Positions 1 to 7,870 are shown, counted from the first letter of the stretch. The stretch is 64,000 bases of DNA from Thalassobacillus_A hwangdonensis (GCF_042675915.1 NZ_JBHTKL010000005.1:186001-250000), one strand, 5' to 3'. The notes: a model not told the origin generated them from the letters alone. Numbers and translations: made by a program.

Positions 1-384
1 CAGGGTGTAATCAGAGAAACTTATGAGGAAACGGGCTTGAAACTTAATAGTGTAACTTATGCGGGAAATGTGATTTTAAAAAGTGAAGTAAGCAATGCTG
101 GTATGTACATATTTATTGCTGATTTACCAGAGGATTTACATATAGAAACGCCCTTAAACACATTAGAAGGAACTTTAGATTGGAAATCAATTGATTGGAT
201 CTTGGATAAAGATAATATGGGGGTTATTAGTAATTTGAAAAGTTACCTTCCCGTTATCTTAGAAGGAAAACTTAATTTAGAGCATTCTTTCACATATGAT
301 ATTCACAATATTTTGGATTACACTACTACAAAAGTAATTGAAAATGAGATGAACAAAAGATATAAAAAACATCAATACTTATAG
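1..384 (+). CDS. Nudix hydrolase, 5'-truncated by window edge
   Basis: The reading frame is open from base 1 and stops at 384, so only the C-terminal part is here. The first residues contain the end of a Nudix box (RETYEETGL), the Mg-binding helix that cleaves nucleoside diphosphates linked to another moiety. The substrate cannot be told. It is followed by a cassette-type spacer and belongs to the AT-rich accessory array. Confidence 0.75.
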   Translation, partial: QGVIRETYEETGLKLNSVTYAGNVILKSEVSNAGMYIFIADLPEDLHIETPLNTLEGTLDWKSIDWILDKDNMGVISNLKSYLPVILEGKLNLEHSFTYDIHNILDYTTTKVIENEMNKRYKKHQYL

Positions 385-390
385 AACTGA

Positions 391-441
391 CTGGGGCTTT
401 TCTCCAATATCTTTGTCTCATTCAATGAGTTACCTAACAGG
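391..441 (+). repeat. Cassette-type spacer, left element (copy A)
   Basis: Directly after the Nudix gene comes 'ctggggctttt...', then a stretch ending 'taacagg'. The same stretch recurs at 5749-5790. It resembles the 5' half of the structured spacers at 2581, 5516 and 7092. Confidence 0.6.
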
Positions 442-455
442 AGTGACAAAATAAG

Positions 456-605
456 ATGGATATTTTTCTGTTTTTAGCTGTACATATAATAATCGGCTTA
501 GCGATGATTTATTTCAAAGAGAAATTGCCAAAACCACTACCTACTTTTTCTATTGTATTTCTAAGTATGAGCTTCTTATATTTCGAGTCAATATTATTAA
601 GATAA
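456..605 (+). CDS. Small membrane protein, 49 aa
   Basis: ATG follows the ribosome site 'aggagtgacaaaataag'. The product has two hydrophobic segments (residues 2-18 and 30-46) joined by a short basic loop (KEKLPKP). I recognise no family. A near-identical but broken copy lies at 5790-5923, so this copy is the intact member of a duplicated cassette. It is too short for most gene callers. Confidence 0.6.
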   Translation: MDIFLFLAVHIIIGLAMIYFKEKLPKPLPTFSIVFLSMSFLYFESILLR

Positions 606-635
606 GCACACTTATCTCAGTGCTGAGTTTTAAAC

Positions 636-688
636 TAGCAGGGCGATAGCTGCACTGTGACTATCGCTTGCTGTGCTAACGGAGCAGG
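636..688 (+). repeat. Cassette-type spacer, right element (copy A)
   Basis: An imperfect hairpin has the perfect arms GCGATAG (643-649) and CTATCGC (661-667), extended outward by agca/tgct. It is followed by 'gctaacggagcagg', the signature 3' end of spacers in this region. The same element is at 5949-5998. A short palindrome (CTCAGTGCTGAG) precedes it. Confidence 0.7.
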
Positions 689-751
689 TTAATTGAAGAA
701 AACCTATAATGCCAAGTAAGTCTAGAAATAAATCATAGGGGGGAGATAAGT

Positions 752-1309
752 TTGCTAAAAGAACTTGAAAAATTGGCGAAATTAGAGACCAAGAATTTAA
801 CACTTCGAAAAATAAATAAACAAGATATTGATGATATTTTCTATTATGGTTCTAATCCAAGTGTCTCTAAAAGAGTAAGCTGGGAGACACACCAAACTAA
901 AGAAGATACTGAACAATTTATTGAAGCGGTACTAGATGGTTATAGTCAAAATAATAAAGCTCTTTGGGGTATGGAGTTGAAGTCTACTGGCAAGCTTATC
1001 GGAACTATCGACTTTGTAACTATCAATTACAAACACAATAATGCGGAGGTTGGATATGTACTGTCTGAGGACTACTGGGGTAATGGGCTCACCACAGAAG
1101 CTACCAAAAAAATAGTTGAAGTTGGTTTTACAGAACTAGGCTTGGTCCGTATTCAAGCTAGATGCTTTGTAGAAAACATAGGCTCTCAAAGAGTAATGGA
1201 GAAAGTTGGTATGTCGTTTGAAGGTTTAATTAGAAAAGGAATGTTCGCTAAAGGAGAGTACCAAGACTTAAAGCTCTATTCAATCTTAGTTGAAGAATTT
1301 CAAGGTTAA
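752..1309 (+). CDS. GNAT family N-acetyltransferase (RimJ/RimL type)
   Basis: The TTG start follows a strong 'ggggggaga' site. The 185 aa protein has the RimJ/RimL layout: 'LTLRKINKQD' at the N-terminus, the acetyl-CoA binding stretch 'GYVLSEDYWGNGLTTEA' at about 110, and 'RCFVENIGSQRVMEKVGMSFEGL' near the end. It probably acetylates a protein N-terminus or small molecule, but the substrate is unknown. It is a stand-alone gene in the accessory array. Confidence 0.85.
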   Translation: MLKELEKLAKLETKNLTLRKINKQDIDDIFYYGSNPSVSKRVSWETHQTKEDTEQFIEAVLDGYSQNNKALWGMELKSTGKLIGTIDFVTINYKHNNAEVGYVLSEDYWGNGLTTEATKKIVEVGFTELGLVRIQARCFVENIGSQRVMEKVGMSFEGLIRKGMFAKGEYQDLKLYSILVEEFQG

Positions 1310-1339
1310 TTATGTTTACTAATTAGGAGGAGACAGTCC

Positions 1340-1400
1340 ATAAGGAACAATCATTTAGCTGTTCCTATCGGTCTTCCATTATTGGGGGCGTTTCTTTAGT
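1340..1400 (+). repeat. Divergent structured spacer
   Basis: Between the GNAT and the next gene, AGGAACA and TGTTCCT form a 7-bp stem flanked by agac/gtct. It is followed by 'attgggggcgtttctttagttaagg', which resembles the 'gggggctttagttaaa' left end at 7749. It may be a decayed spacer. Confidence 0.4.
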
Positions 1401-1429
1401 TAAGGAAAATAATCTGGGAGGGGCTTTGG

Positions 1430-1903
1430 TTGATAAAAATTCAAAGCGATTATCAAAAACGACCTATTCGATTTTTACAGTTATGGGAAAACGGAGGCTG
1501 GTCGCTAAAGGTATATGGGATTTCTTATTCAAGTGAATATCCGAGTAACAAATTAATGGATAAAGCAAAGGAGCTTGCTCGTGATATTTTGCCATTTCCA
1601 GCGGTGACAAAGAATCGATATGGTCTTGGGTTTATAGGTGTTCATGAAGGTTCGGGAGCCAACTTTATTTTTATTGACTGGTGGTCTAATGAAAATGAGC
1701 TTAACCACCATGTTTACGTTGAGTCACATGGGGATCCTGGGATGTTTAAATATGTAACACCTAAAGGTTTAATAGCGTGTTGCTGGGACTTAAAGGTTTT
1801 AAGTTATGAAAGAGATTGTTGGGTAGAATCTGTATTAAATAATTCAACAGGTTCTCCAGATATAGATCTGTATTTAAACATGCATTTGAATGAAGATGTT
1901 TAA
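1430..1903 (+). CDS. Conserved hypothetical protein, 157 aa
   Basis: TTG lies six bases after 'gggagggg'. The protein is soluble, has no signal peptide and is rich in aromatic residues (WENGGWSLKVYGISYSSEYP near the start; GLGFIGVHEGSGANFIFIDWW in the middle). Its wording is familiar from uncharacterised proteins of scattered bacteria, but I cannot name a function. Structured spacers flank it on both sides. Confidence 0.7.
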   Translation: MIKIQSDYQKRPIRFLQLWENGGWSLKVYGISYSSEYPSNKLMDKAKELARDILPFPAVTKNRYGLGFIGVHEGSGANFIFIDWWSNENELNHHVYVESHGDPGMFKYVTPKGLIACCWDLKVLSYERDCWVESVLNNSTGSPDIDLYLNMHLNEDV

Positions 1904-1950
1904 CAATACCTTGTTGGAATTTTAAAGTGTCTCGAATTCAAGTTTTACAC

Positions 1951-2010
1951 AATTGGGGCTATACCTGCACAGTGACTACTGTCCCTTATTGGGCTAACGG
2001 GCAGTATAGT
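1951..2010 (+). repeat. Structured spacer with nested hairpins
   Basis: Outer arms are 'ctatacctgc' and 'gcagtatag'. Inside are ACAGT/ACTGT and CCC/GGG. The 'ctgcacagtgact' core and 'gctaacgggcag' end match the family seen at 636-688. Confidence 0.6.
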
Positions 2011-2039
2011 TGAATTAGGAAAAGTAATGGGGGCGAACT

Positions 2040-2573
2040 GTGGGGAAGAAAAGAATAGGGATAATTATTGGTGTACTAACACTGGTCTTAGTAGTTTCCT
2101 ATTATTTTTATAATTCAAAACAAGAGTTATATGGAAATGATAAGGATTCTATCGTTAAGGTGATTAAGTCAATTGATGATTATGAGAATAAAGAGGTTGA
2201 AATTCTGGAAATCAGCGATTTTAATGATGTTAGAATTGTAGGTTTCCTATCGAATGATAGTCCTTCTTATATTGAGTTCATTAAGAATCAGAAGGAGAAT
2301 TATGTTTGGAGGCATATAGAATCAAGAGATAATGAATCATTTAGTATGTTCTCACCCTTAAGTGGAAGTTCAAAAATGATGGTCGTGACAAATTATGAGA
2401 ATAAAATTGCGAAAATGCAGGTAGATATTAATGGTAAACCATTAGAACAAATTTTTACTCCGCATCAAGCAAATGTTACTTGGGTCGATAAACCTCAAAC
2501 AAATAAAGATAGTTACGAATATCGGAATTATAAATATTACGATATAAATGGAAATCTAATTAAAGAGAATTAG
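2040..2573 (+). CDS. Membrane-anchored hypothetical protein, 177 aa
   Basis: GTG follows 'atgggggcgaact'. An N-terminal basic stretch and hydrophobic segment (about residues 4-24, IGIIIGVLTLVLVVSYYFY) would anchor the protein with an extracytoplasmic domain of about 150 residues. That domain has beta-strand character (KEVEILEISDFNDVRIVGFL) and no cysteine lipobox. I recognise no family. It sits alone between two structured spacers. Confidence 0.7.
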   Translation: MGKKRIGIIIGVLTLVLVVSYYFYNSKQELYGNDKDSIVKVIKSIDDYENKEVEILEISDFNDVRIVGFLSNDSPSYIEFIKNQKENYVWRHIESRDNESFSMFSPLSGSSKMMVVTNYENKIAKMQVDINGKPLEQIFTPHQANVTWVDKPQTNKDSYEYRNYKYYDINGNLIKEN

Positions 2574-2580
2574 TTCTTCA

Positions 2581-2642
2581 ACTAACAGGGGCTTTTCTTC
2601 AATAAAGAAATCATCCTCTTCTTATTAAAGTAACGGAGCAGA
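2581..2642 (+). repeat. Structured spacer, type 'cttcaataa'
   Basis: 'actaacaggggct' is followed by an imperfect hairpin (CTTCAATAAAGAA pairing with TTCTTATTAAAG) and then 'taacggagcag'. The copies at 5516-5576 and 7092-7152 have the same layout and length. Confidence 0.75.
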
Positions 2643-2733
2643 TTTGTTCAATAAGAAATCACAAGATAGAGCACTTACTGTGAAATAAGATTAGAAGTAT
2701 TAATTCCTAAGAAAAGGCAATGGAGGTATAGTT

Positions 2734-3027
2734 ATGTGGGTGATATTAGGGGTTATTGCTATAGTAGCAACTTTTATAAATCTTTATATGTACAGTGCAG
2801 GAAAAGATTATAAGCTTGCTATGGCGATGGGATTATCATTTACAGCATTAACACTTTGTGCAGATTACAGTTATGTATCTCAGTGGGTAGGAGCGGAAGA
2901 TTGGGCGGCTTTAGCGGATGTAGTACCTGGTATGGCAAGGGCATTGTGGTTTTTGACAATTGTTTCGATCCTACTAAATATAGCACCTATACTTTTAGAA
3001 CGAAAAGGTAAGAGAGTTAAAGCTTAA
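2734..3027 (+). CDS. Small membrane protein, 97 aa
   Basis: ATG follows 'aatggaggtatagtt'. Three hydrophobic segments (about 1-20, 30-47 and 68-88) and a basic C-terminus (ERKGKRVKA) mark an integral membrane protein. No family is recognised. It is followed after 12 bases by another small membrane protein and then a PspC-domain gene, so the three probably form one transcript. Confidence 0.7.
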   Translation: MWVILGVIAIVATFINLYMYSAGKDYKLAMAMGLSFTALTLCADYSYVSQWVGAEDWAALADVVPGMARALWFLTIVSILLNIAPILLERKGKRVKA

Positions 3028-3039
3028 GGGGGTGTCCAA

Positions 3040-3228
3040 ATGGTAGGTTTTATTATTGTTCTTCCGATAATTTCAGTATTGGTTGGACTATATCTTATAA
3101 CATTGGGGTTATGGGAATTAAGAAAAGGTATCAATAGAAATCAATACATAAAATATATGTTCACAGGCTTATTTTCGTTAGTTATTTTAACGCCGATGTT
3201 ATGGTTCTTTTTAATCCAGCTTGGATAA
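3040..3228 (+). CDS. Small membrane protein, 62 aa
   Basis: ATG follows 'aagggggtgtccaa'. There are two transmembrane segments (about 3-26 and 39-60) with a basic loop between them. It is the middle gene of a compact set with 2734-3027 and the PspC gene, which starts 17 bases downstream. Function unknown. Confidence 0.65.
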   Translation: MVGFIIVLPIISVLVGLYLITLGLWELRKGINRNQYIKYMFTGLFSLVILTPMLWFFLIQLG

Positions 3229-3244
3229 GAAAAGGAGATTGAAT

Positions 3245-3427
3245 TTGAATAATAAATTAAGAAAATCTTCAACCAATAAGTCCATTTCGGGGGTGTGCGG
3301 AGGTATAGCTGAGCATTTCGGTATATCTCCTTTGGCGGTAAGGGTAATTTTCATTTTAATTCCAGCTAATATACTTCTATATTTAATTCTCGTTAATACG
3401 ATGTCTGATAGCCCTCCATCAATATAG
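3245..3427 (+). CDS. PspC domain protein, 60 aa
   Basis: I place the start at TTG 3245, seven bases after 'aaaaggag'. The short protein holds a PspC core (KSISGVCGGIAEHFGISPLAVR) followed by one transmembrane segment. PspC proteins sense or buffer membrane stress. The small membrane genes just upstream suggest an envelope-related unit. Confidence 0.75.
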   Translation: MNNKLRKSSTNKSISGVCGGIAEHFGISPLAVRVIFILIPANILLYLILVNTMSDSPPSI

Positions 3428-3489
3428 AATTAAAGTCGATCAGGTTTCTTCAGTGAATTTAAACAAGAACATCACAGGGGAGATAGTAA

Positions 3490-4740
3490 ATGATTCAAGG
3501 AATATATGAACATATAAGTGAAGCACAGTTAAAAAAGTATGCAGAACTTGCTGTACGAGCTGGTGTGAATCTGCAAAAAAATCAATTATTGATTATACAT
3601 AGTGATATTCAAAATGCTACGTTTGCACGTCTAATCCAAACGGTAGCCTACAAGGCAGGAGCTTCAAATGTTTTTATAGATTGGACAGATGAACAGTCTA
3701 TCAAAGAATTTTACTTAAATGCGGCAGATCGTGCCATTGATCACTATCCTGATTGGCAGGCTGCCCGTTTTAAGGAGTGGGACGATGCAGGTGCTGCGTA
3801 CATCCATATTATTTCTGAAAACTTGGAGGTCTTTAAGGAGGTTTCTTCAGAAAGGATAAATCGTTTCGAAAAAGCTTCTCGTACTAAATTAAGGGAGCAT
3901 CATGCGATAGTCAGATCCCACGAGGCGCGCTGGAATCTTATAGCTGTCCCGAGCGTTGAATGGGCAACGAAAGTATTTCCCAACCTAAGTGAAGAAAAAG
4001 CTTTACAATCATTATGGAAATTGATTTTAAAAGGATCTCGAGCAGACGGGAACCCTATAAAAGATTGGGAGAGTCACCATAGAGCCTTCGAATCTCGAAA
4101 AAAATTCCTGAACGAGAGCCGATTTGAAGCCCTTCATTTTACAAACAGCCGAGGAACTGACTTATCAGTTGGTCTACCTGAAAATCACCTCTATATCGGT
4201 GGGGGTGTCACAGATAAAAATGGAATACCTTTCTTTCCGAACATTCCTACGGAAGAAATATTTACTGCTCCCCATAAAAATAAGGTGAATGGTAAATTGG
4301 TAGGTTCGAAACCTCTCATCTATGGGGGAAGTGTCATCGAAGAATTTTATCTCATTTTTAAAGAAGGACGAATTACCGACTATTATGCAGAAAAGGGACA
4401 AGAAGTGTTACAACATCTCATCGAAACAGACGAAGGATCACATTATCTAGGTGAAATCGCCTTAGTCTCTAATAAATCTCCTCTTGCTCAGTCCGATACT
4501 CTTTTTTACAATACCTTGTTTGATGAAAATACGTCCTGTCATATTGGAATAGGAAATGCATCTCCCTCCAATATTCAAAATGGCAGTGAACAATCTGAAG
4601 AAGAGTTGAAAGCAGCGGGGCTGAATACTTCCCTTTTGTTAGTCAATGTGACTTTTGGTAGTGAAGACATGAAAGTAGTGGGCATTAAAGAAGGTGGAAC
4701 GGAAGTCTTGCTAATGAAGGATGGGGATTTCCAATTCTAA
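3490..4740 (+). CDS. M29 aminopeptidase homologue lacking two metal ligands
   Basis: The 416 aa length and overall sequence match AmpS/AmpT-type M29 aminopeptidases (NIPTEEIFTAP, SHYLGEIALV, NTLFDENTSCHIGIG). These enzymes hold two metal ions. Counting from the family pattern, Glu256, Glu322 and His351 are present. The usual C-terminal His-x-Asp ('HVDFMIG') reads L-V-N (residues 384-386). The copy is therefore probably inactive or altered. It is full length, uninterrupted and has a good ribosome site (caggggagatagtaa). Confidence 0.8.
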   Translation: MIQGIYEHISEAQLKKYAELAVRAGVNLQKNQLLIIHSDIQNATFARLIQTVAYKAGASNVFIDWTDEQSIKEFYLNAADRAIDHYPDWQAARFKEWDDAGAAYIHIISENLEVFKEVSSERINRFEKASRTKLREHHAIVRSHEARWNLIAVPSVEWATKVFPNLSEEKALQSLWKLILKGSRADGNPIKDWESHHRAFESRKKFLNESRFEALHFTNSRGTDLSVGLPENHLYIGGGVTDKNGIPFFPNIPTEEIFTAPHKNKVNGKLVGSKPLIYGGSVIEEFYLIFKEGRITDYYAEKGQEVLQHLIETDEGSHYLGEIALVSNKSPLAQSDTLFYNTLFDENTSCHIGIGNASPSNIQNGSEQSEEELKAAGLNTSLLLVNVTFGSEDMKVVGIKEGGTEVLLMKDGDFQF

Positions 4741-4785
4741 TTCGTCTACATAAAAAGTTCTTTAATTAAAGTAGGGGATAAAAAA

Positions 4786-5457
4786 ATGATAGGAATAAGT
4801 ATAGCGACGAAGTGGGAATATGAAGCGACATTGGAATACTTCAGCGTAAAAGATAACGAACTTTACGGTTATCCTTATGGCGAGTATTTCATAAAAACAA
4901 TTAATGGTACGGAACTTGTTTTTTATAGTACAGGTGTAAGAAAAGTAAATGGTGTTGGTGGTAATCAGTATATGATTTCTAAATTTAATTTAATTAAAGT
5001 AATCGTTGCTGGAACATGTGCAGGAATAGATGATAAGTACAGTAATTTGGATGTTTTTGTACCCGATCAAGCCGTTCAATATGATTGTACAGTAAAAGAA
5101 ATTGAGCCTTTTATTAAACAATCCTTCGTAGTCGATATTGATCTATCAAAATATGGATATGGTTTTCATACCGGCACAATTGGCACCGCTGATAAAGCAG
5201 TAGTGATGTGGAAGGACTATTTAGAACTTAAAGAAAACAAAATAATAATAGCCGATACAGAAGCGGGTGCAATTGCTTATATCTGTAAGAAGAATGATGT
5301 GGAGTGCATTATTATAAAAGGAATATCTGATTTTCCATCAGAAGAAAGTAACTCTGATAAATTCGAGTCGAACATTGAACAAATTAATGTTTATCTAGAA
5401 AACACCCCCAAAGTTATGAATAAAATATTTGATGAATATTTAATGAGATTTATTTAA
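4786..5457 (+). CDS. Phosphorylase/nucleosidase superfamily (MTA/SAH nucleosidase-like), 223 aa
   Basis: The protein follows the purine/uridine phosphorylase fold: 'TGVRKVNG' early, 'VIVAGTCAGID' at about 75, 'ADTEAGAIAYICKKNDVECIIIKGISDF' at about 165-195. That last block holds the E-[AG]-A and SD residues used by 5'-methylthioadenosine/SAH nucleosidases. It is a diverged accessory copy rather than the housekeeping enzyme. It could salvage or sense nucleosides. Confidence 0.75.
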   Translation: MIGISIATKWEYEATLEYFSVKDNELYGYPYGEYFIKTINGTELVFYSTGVRKVNGVGGNQYMISKFNLIKVIVAGTCAGIDDKYSNLDVFVPDQAVQYDCTVKEIEPFIKQSFVVDIDLSKYGYGFHTGTIGTADKAVVMWKDYLELKENKIIIADTEAGAIAYICKKNDVECIIIKGISDFPSEESNSDKFESNIEQINVYLENTPKVMNKIFDEYLMRFI

Positions 5458-5515
5458 AAAATGAAGTCTCCTTTGTTCTACTTTCAATAGCAAGATTGTA
5501 AAAAATGTACTTATA

Positions 5516-5576
5516 CTAACGGGTGCTTTCTTCAATAAGGAGATCAGTCATTCCTGATTAAAGTAACGGAGCAGGT
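5516..5576 (+). repeat. Structured spacer, type 'cttcaataa'
   Basis: 'ctaacgggtgct', then CTTCAATAAGGA paired with TTCCTGATTAAAG, then 'taacggagcagg'. It is the same family as 2581-2642 and 7092-7152. The similarity continues a little past the end ('ttgaataagcaatca'). Confidence 0.75.
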
Positions 5577-5624
5577 TGGTTGAATAAGCAATCAAATGAT
5601 TAATTATATAAAGGGGGAAGGTTA

Positions 5625-5747
5625 GTGGCTGGAATAGAAACAGAAATTTATAATGTCAGTTATGCACTGTACGTAACGAACTGGTTATTGGGTATCATTG
5701 CTATTACCTTAATTGCCAATTTGATTGTTAACATTAAAAGGAAATAG
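5625..5747 (+). CDS. Small membrane protein, 40 aa
   Basis: GTG follows 'aagggggaaggtta'. The product has an N-terminal amphipathic stretch, one transmembrane segment (about 20-35) and a basic end (NIKRK). It is a single-gene unit directly bounded by structured spacers on both sides, which supports it being a real cassette payload. No family recognised. Confidence 0.55.
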   Translation: MAGIETEIYNVSYALYVTNWLLGIIAITLIANLIVNIKRK

Positions 5748-5748
5748 C

Positions 5749-5998
5749 AACGGGGGCTTTTATCCAATATCTTTGTCGCATTCAATGAGTTTTTAGCTGT
5801 ACATATAATGATTGGGTTAACGCTTATTTATTTCAAAAAAAATTGCCAAAACCAATAACTACTTTTTCTATTTTATTTCTAAGTATGAGCTTCTTATATT
5901 TCGAGTCAATATTGTTAAGATAAATATACTTATCTCAGTACGGAGTTTCAGGGCGATAGCTGCACTGTGACTATCGCTTATTGTGCTAACGGAGCAGG
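5749..5998 (+). repeat. Second copy (B) of the 391-688 block
   Basis: The left element 5749-5790, a broken small gene 5790-5923 and the right hairpin element 5949-5998 repeat the order and most of the sequence of 391-688. Copy B has lost the segment carrying the ribosome site and start codon. Confidence 0.8.
5790..5923 (+). pseudogene. Decayed copy of the 49-aa membrane protein gene
   Basis: Aligned with 456-605, this copy lacks the start codon and first codons. It also has a one-base loss near 'caaaaaaaattgcc', which shifts the frame into a stop. The 3' half, including the terminal TAA, is almost identical to copy A, so the decay is recent. Confidence 0.75.
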
Positions 5999-6056
5999 AG
6001 TGTTGAAGAAAAAATCTGAAACTGATTTATTAGATTTGATCTTCAAGGGGGATTTG

Positions 6057-6317
6057 ATGAGGTTTGTTATTACTGGCATAATGTTAGTTCTTTTTCTGGC
6101 CGGATGTTCAAGTTATTCAGAAGAGTTTATTATTTCTGGTGAAGTTACAAGGGTAGAAGGTGATTTGGTCTCGATAGATAACCAAGAGATAAAAGTCGAT
6201 GACCCTTCAGATTTTAAAGTTGGTCAAAAGGTAAAAGTAACGTTGATTGACCACACAAGTGAAGAGGATTGGGACCCAGATGACTTTGAAGTAAAAAAAG
6301 TGACTTTTATGAAATAA
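6057..6317 (+). CDS. Small lipoprotein, 86 aa
   Basis: ATG 6057 follows 'aaggggg'. The signal peptide ends in the lipobox LFLAGC, so the mature protein would be lipid-anchored on the outer face of the membrane. The mature part looks like a compact beta-barrel (SGEVTRVEGDLVSIDNQEIKVDD, VGQKVKVTLID), as in OB-fold-like domains. Function unknown. Confidence 0.7.
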   Translation: MRFVITGIMLVLFLAGCSSYSEEFIISGEVTRVEGDLVSIDNQEIKVDDPSDFKVGQKVKVTLIDHTSEEDWDPDDFEVKKVTFMK

Positions 6318-6329
6318 ATTCTTATTAAA

Positions 6330-6385
6330 CAAACGGGGGCGATTGCTAAAGAGTACTCGTCCTTAAAGGGGGCAATCGTGGAGCA
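6330..6385 (+). repeat. Structured spacer, type 'gcgattgc'
   Basis: 'aaacggggg' is followed by the hairpin CGATTGC (6340-6346) / GCAATCG (6372-6378), whose loop contains the palindrome GAGTACTC. A 'ggagcaag' end follows. Confidence 0.65.
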
Positions 6386-6404
6386 AGTCCATCAGTTTTG
6401 TTAA

Positions 6405-7007
6405 CTAGGTTTGTTGGTTCAAGTATATAATCTCGATAATATAAGGTAAGGCTAATGAGATTATCATTAATTCAACATTCTCTCGCATATTTGACACTTT
6501 TAATACGCTGGGTCCAAGAAACTTTCCACTATGTTTATACTCAGGAATGTAACTGTCTTTTTTGTAGTCGATATATCTTTTACCTTCAGGAGAATCGAAT
6601 GTCCACCAACCACTCCCGCCAGTAACAGTGCCTAGATTTCTATTGTTCAGTGTAACGTTAAGATTAAACTTTAATTTTGTGGAACCTTTTATTTCAGCAA
6701 TTTTTTCCTCTTGGCAGTAAATACTAAAATGGTCGTTCAATCCCCTGTTTCTTATTATAGTGAACAATTCTTTCTCTTCAGAGGAATGTGCTATAAATTG
6801 TTGTTTAGTTAAGATATTAGTATTTGTGAACATAGATATTACACCTAGAATTTGATGCTTAAAGGTAGTTTTGAAATCTCTAATAGTAAAAAGTAAATTA
6901 TTATTAACGGAATGATAACAAAGTTCCCTAATAGTGAATTTTCCTTCTTTTATGATGTAGGTGTTGATTTCTTGTAAAGAAGATAAAACTTCTAGTTGTT
7001 TTTTCAT
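6405..7007 (-). CDS. Hypothetical protein, 200 aa, opposite strand
   Basis: ATG 7007 is preceded by a modest 'aggatgatct'. The protein has a beta-rich middle (FSIYCQEEKIAEIKGSTKLKFNLNVTLNNRNLGTVTGG) and a hydrophobic C-terminal segment. The pattern recalls LURP-one/scramblase-like beta-barrels, but I cannot assign it. It is the only reversed gene in the accessory array. Confidence 0.6.
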   Translation of the reverse strand: MKKQLEVLSSLQEINTYIIKEGKFTIRELCYHSVNNNLLFTIRDFKTTFKHQILGVISMFTNTNILTKQQFIAHSSEEKELFTIIRNRGLNDHFSIYCQEEKIAEIKGSTKLKFNLNVTLNNRNLGTVTGGSGWWTFDSPEGKRYIDYKKDSYIPEYKHSGKFLGPSVLKVSNMRENVELMIISLALPYIIEIIYLNQQT

Positions 7008-7091
7008 TGGAGATCATCCTATTCAAATTATATGCTTTGATCAATTATATCCAATCCTTGTATACATATTATCTCGACATTAAGACTTCAA

Positions 7092-7152
7092 GTAAAGGGG
7101 GCTTATCTTCAATAAGGAGATCAGCCTTTTCTTACTAAAGTAACGGAGCAGG
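7092..7152 (+). repeat. Structured spacer, type 'cttcaataa'
   Basis: 'agtaaagggggctt', then CTTCAATAAGGAGA paired with TTTTCTTACTAAAG, then 'taacggagcagg'. It is the third clear copy of this type. Confidence 0.75.
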
Positions 7153-7202
7153 TTTGTTTAACAAGATAATGAATTTTTCAGTGATGATTGGAGAGACAAA
7201 TA

Positions 7203-7730
7203 ATGTCTGAGATGACAACATCAATTGTTTTATATGGTAAGATTGATGAATTTGATACAGATAAATGGAGTGATTTCTATAACATAGCAAAAGACCTTTC
7301 AAAGACACTTTCATTTAAACCTAACTACATTGGTCTTGATGGTGAAGAGTTTAAATCTGGTAAAGTGTTAACTATGAAGAGAACCGAAAAACGACTTTTG
7401 AAATCACTAACCAACGGAAATAGTCTTTTATCAATGACATTGTATTCCTTACCTGAAGATTTTACTCAAGCTGCTTTTGATTATAACTTCTATTTAGGAA
7501 GGGATAAAAACGAAGATAGTCATAATCAATCTAAAATAATCCTAACAATACCCACAGAAGTTTATAGCCAAATAAATACTCCAAGTATAATTTGTACTTT
7601 AAAGGAGTTTATACAATTTAAAGAAGGAGAAATCTTTGAGTTATCGAGATATGAAACTCCACTTTTTTATGCTTCAAGAGTAAACGAAAGAGAGGATTAT
7701 GAGACTTTGAAGATATTAACAACTTTTTAA
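7203..7730 (+). CDS. Hypothetical protein, 175 aa
   Basis: I choose ATG 7203, seven bases after 'ggagag'. It is a soluble protein without signal peptide or recognised domain. Its size and its position as the sole payload between two spacers are typical of array genes of unknown role. It could be an immunity-type protein, but nothing in the sequence proves that. Confidence 0.65.
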   Translation: MSEMTTSIVLYGKIDEFDTDKWSDFYNIAKDLSKTLSFKPNYIGLDGEEFKSGKVLTMKRTEKRLLKSLTNGNSLLSMTLYSLPEDFTQAAFDYNFYLGRDKNEDSHNQSKIILTIPTEVYSQINTPSIICTLKEFIQFKEGEIFELSRYETPLFYASRVNEREDYETLKILTTF

Positions 7731-7748
7731 ATTTGTAATTCTTGTTTT

Positions 7749-7780
7749 GCTAACGGGGGCTTTAGTTAAATAAGATAGTT
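7749..7780 (+). repeat. Half spacer closing the accessory array
   Basis: 'gctaacgggggctttagttaaataag' matches the left end of the spacer family, but no right 'taacggagcagg' end follows. After this point base composition and gene content become those of ordinary chromosome. Confidence 0.5.
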
Positions 7781-7870
7781 ATGCAAAGGTGAATTCCATT
7801 TAATGGGAAGTCATCTTTTTTCATTAGGAAGCAATCAAGAATGATTCAATTATCAGTTCATATGCATTGA

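Noticed and set aside
25..7780. True integron with attC sites
   Set aside because: Spacer ends do not fit GTTRRRY/RYYYAAC and no tyrosine integrase is in the window, so I only call it cassette-like.
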